DNA from: Wuchereria bancrofti
Taxonomy: Eukaryota; Nematoda; Chromadorea; Rhabditida; Onchocercidae
Assembly (NCBI GenBank): GCA_005281725.1
Contig: SSBO01000009.1
Span: forward strand, 5,704,303 to 5,768,302
Reading direction: 5' to 3'
DNA length: 64,000 bases
Positions 63,893 to 64,000 of this stretch are shown here, piece by piece. The notes under the pieces were generated by a model. That model saw nothing but the letters and a program-made list of their open reading frames with translations. It did not search any database and was not told the origin of the DNA. Within the stretch, counting starts at the first letter, position 1, and the number at the start of each line of letters is the position of its first letter. A program made the position numbers and the translations under genes.

Positions 63893-64000
63893 TGTAAGAA
63901 GACAGGATTGAAGATCTGGTTTCAGTTTTAATGCACGTCATTGAATTGATAGTCCGCTGTCCTCCTTCCCATTTTTAAAGAGCGTTGATGAGATGAGTAA

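Noticed and set aside
1..64000. CRISPR arrays, prokaryotic operons, rRNA or spliced-leader RNA genes
   Set aside because: None seen. The intron-rich genes are eukaryotic and no spliced-leader gene sequence was noticed.

Overview
This window is eukaryotic and almost certainly from a nematode, probably a spirurid or filarial-type (clade III) worm. The evidence is AT-rich DNA, genes split into many small exons by short AT-rich introns, splice acceptors close to the nematode TTTCAG/TTTTAG consensus, a very compact gene pair that looks like a nematode operon, and several proteins that resemble nematode forms. Coding regions were assembled by eye from splice signals, reading phase and protein family resemblance. 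No search was run, so the species is not determined. Exon coordinates are given in the evidence fields, and nearly all listed exons join in phase.

Left part (1-9.2 kb): a GAAT microsatellite; a TYW2-type wybutosine enzyme gene (+); a REEP/DP1 ER-shaping protein gene (-), tail-to-tail with it; and the proteasome subunit beta-1 gene (PSMB6/pbs-1, +). From 9.5 to 18.5 kb lie an 11-exon gene for a FAM187-like Ig-type secreted or membrane protein (+) and the 3' exons of an unrecognised single-pass membrane protein (+). A large intron of the latter carries two ~290-bp arms in inverted orientation. From 21.5 to 31 kb a long multi-exon gene encodes a type II membrane M1 zinc aminopeptidase (+) with GAMEN and HELAH-x18-E motifs.

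Middle (31-48 kb): a secreted purple acid phosphatase gene (ACP7-like, -) converges on the aminopeptidase gene. Then comes a ~7.8-kb stretch without a recognisable gene, holding microsatellites, a less AT-rich island and a possible transposase relic. At 44.1-48.1 kb (-) COX16 is followed directly by a peptidyl-tRNA hydrolase 2 gene with an N-terminal UBA domain. The TAG stop of COX16 touches the ATG of the next gene and supplies a TTTAG acceptor-like sequence, which suggests a zero-gap operon.

Right part (48-64 kb): a PH-domain protein gene (+, 5' end not found); about 4 kb with nothing recognised; a glycoprotein hormone alpha subunit gene (GPA2/FLR-2 type cystine knot, -), the most interesting gene here; two well-formed exons of an unknown gene just upstream of it (-); and at the right edge two likely 3'-terminal exons of another unknown gene (+).

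Apart from the COX16-PTH2 pair the genes form no evident pathway. They are a normal mix of housekeeping (proteasome, tRNA modification, mitochondrial assembly, translation rescue), membrane/secretory and signalling functions.
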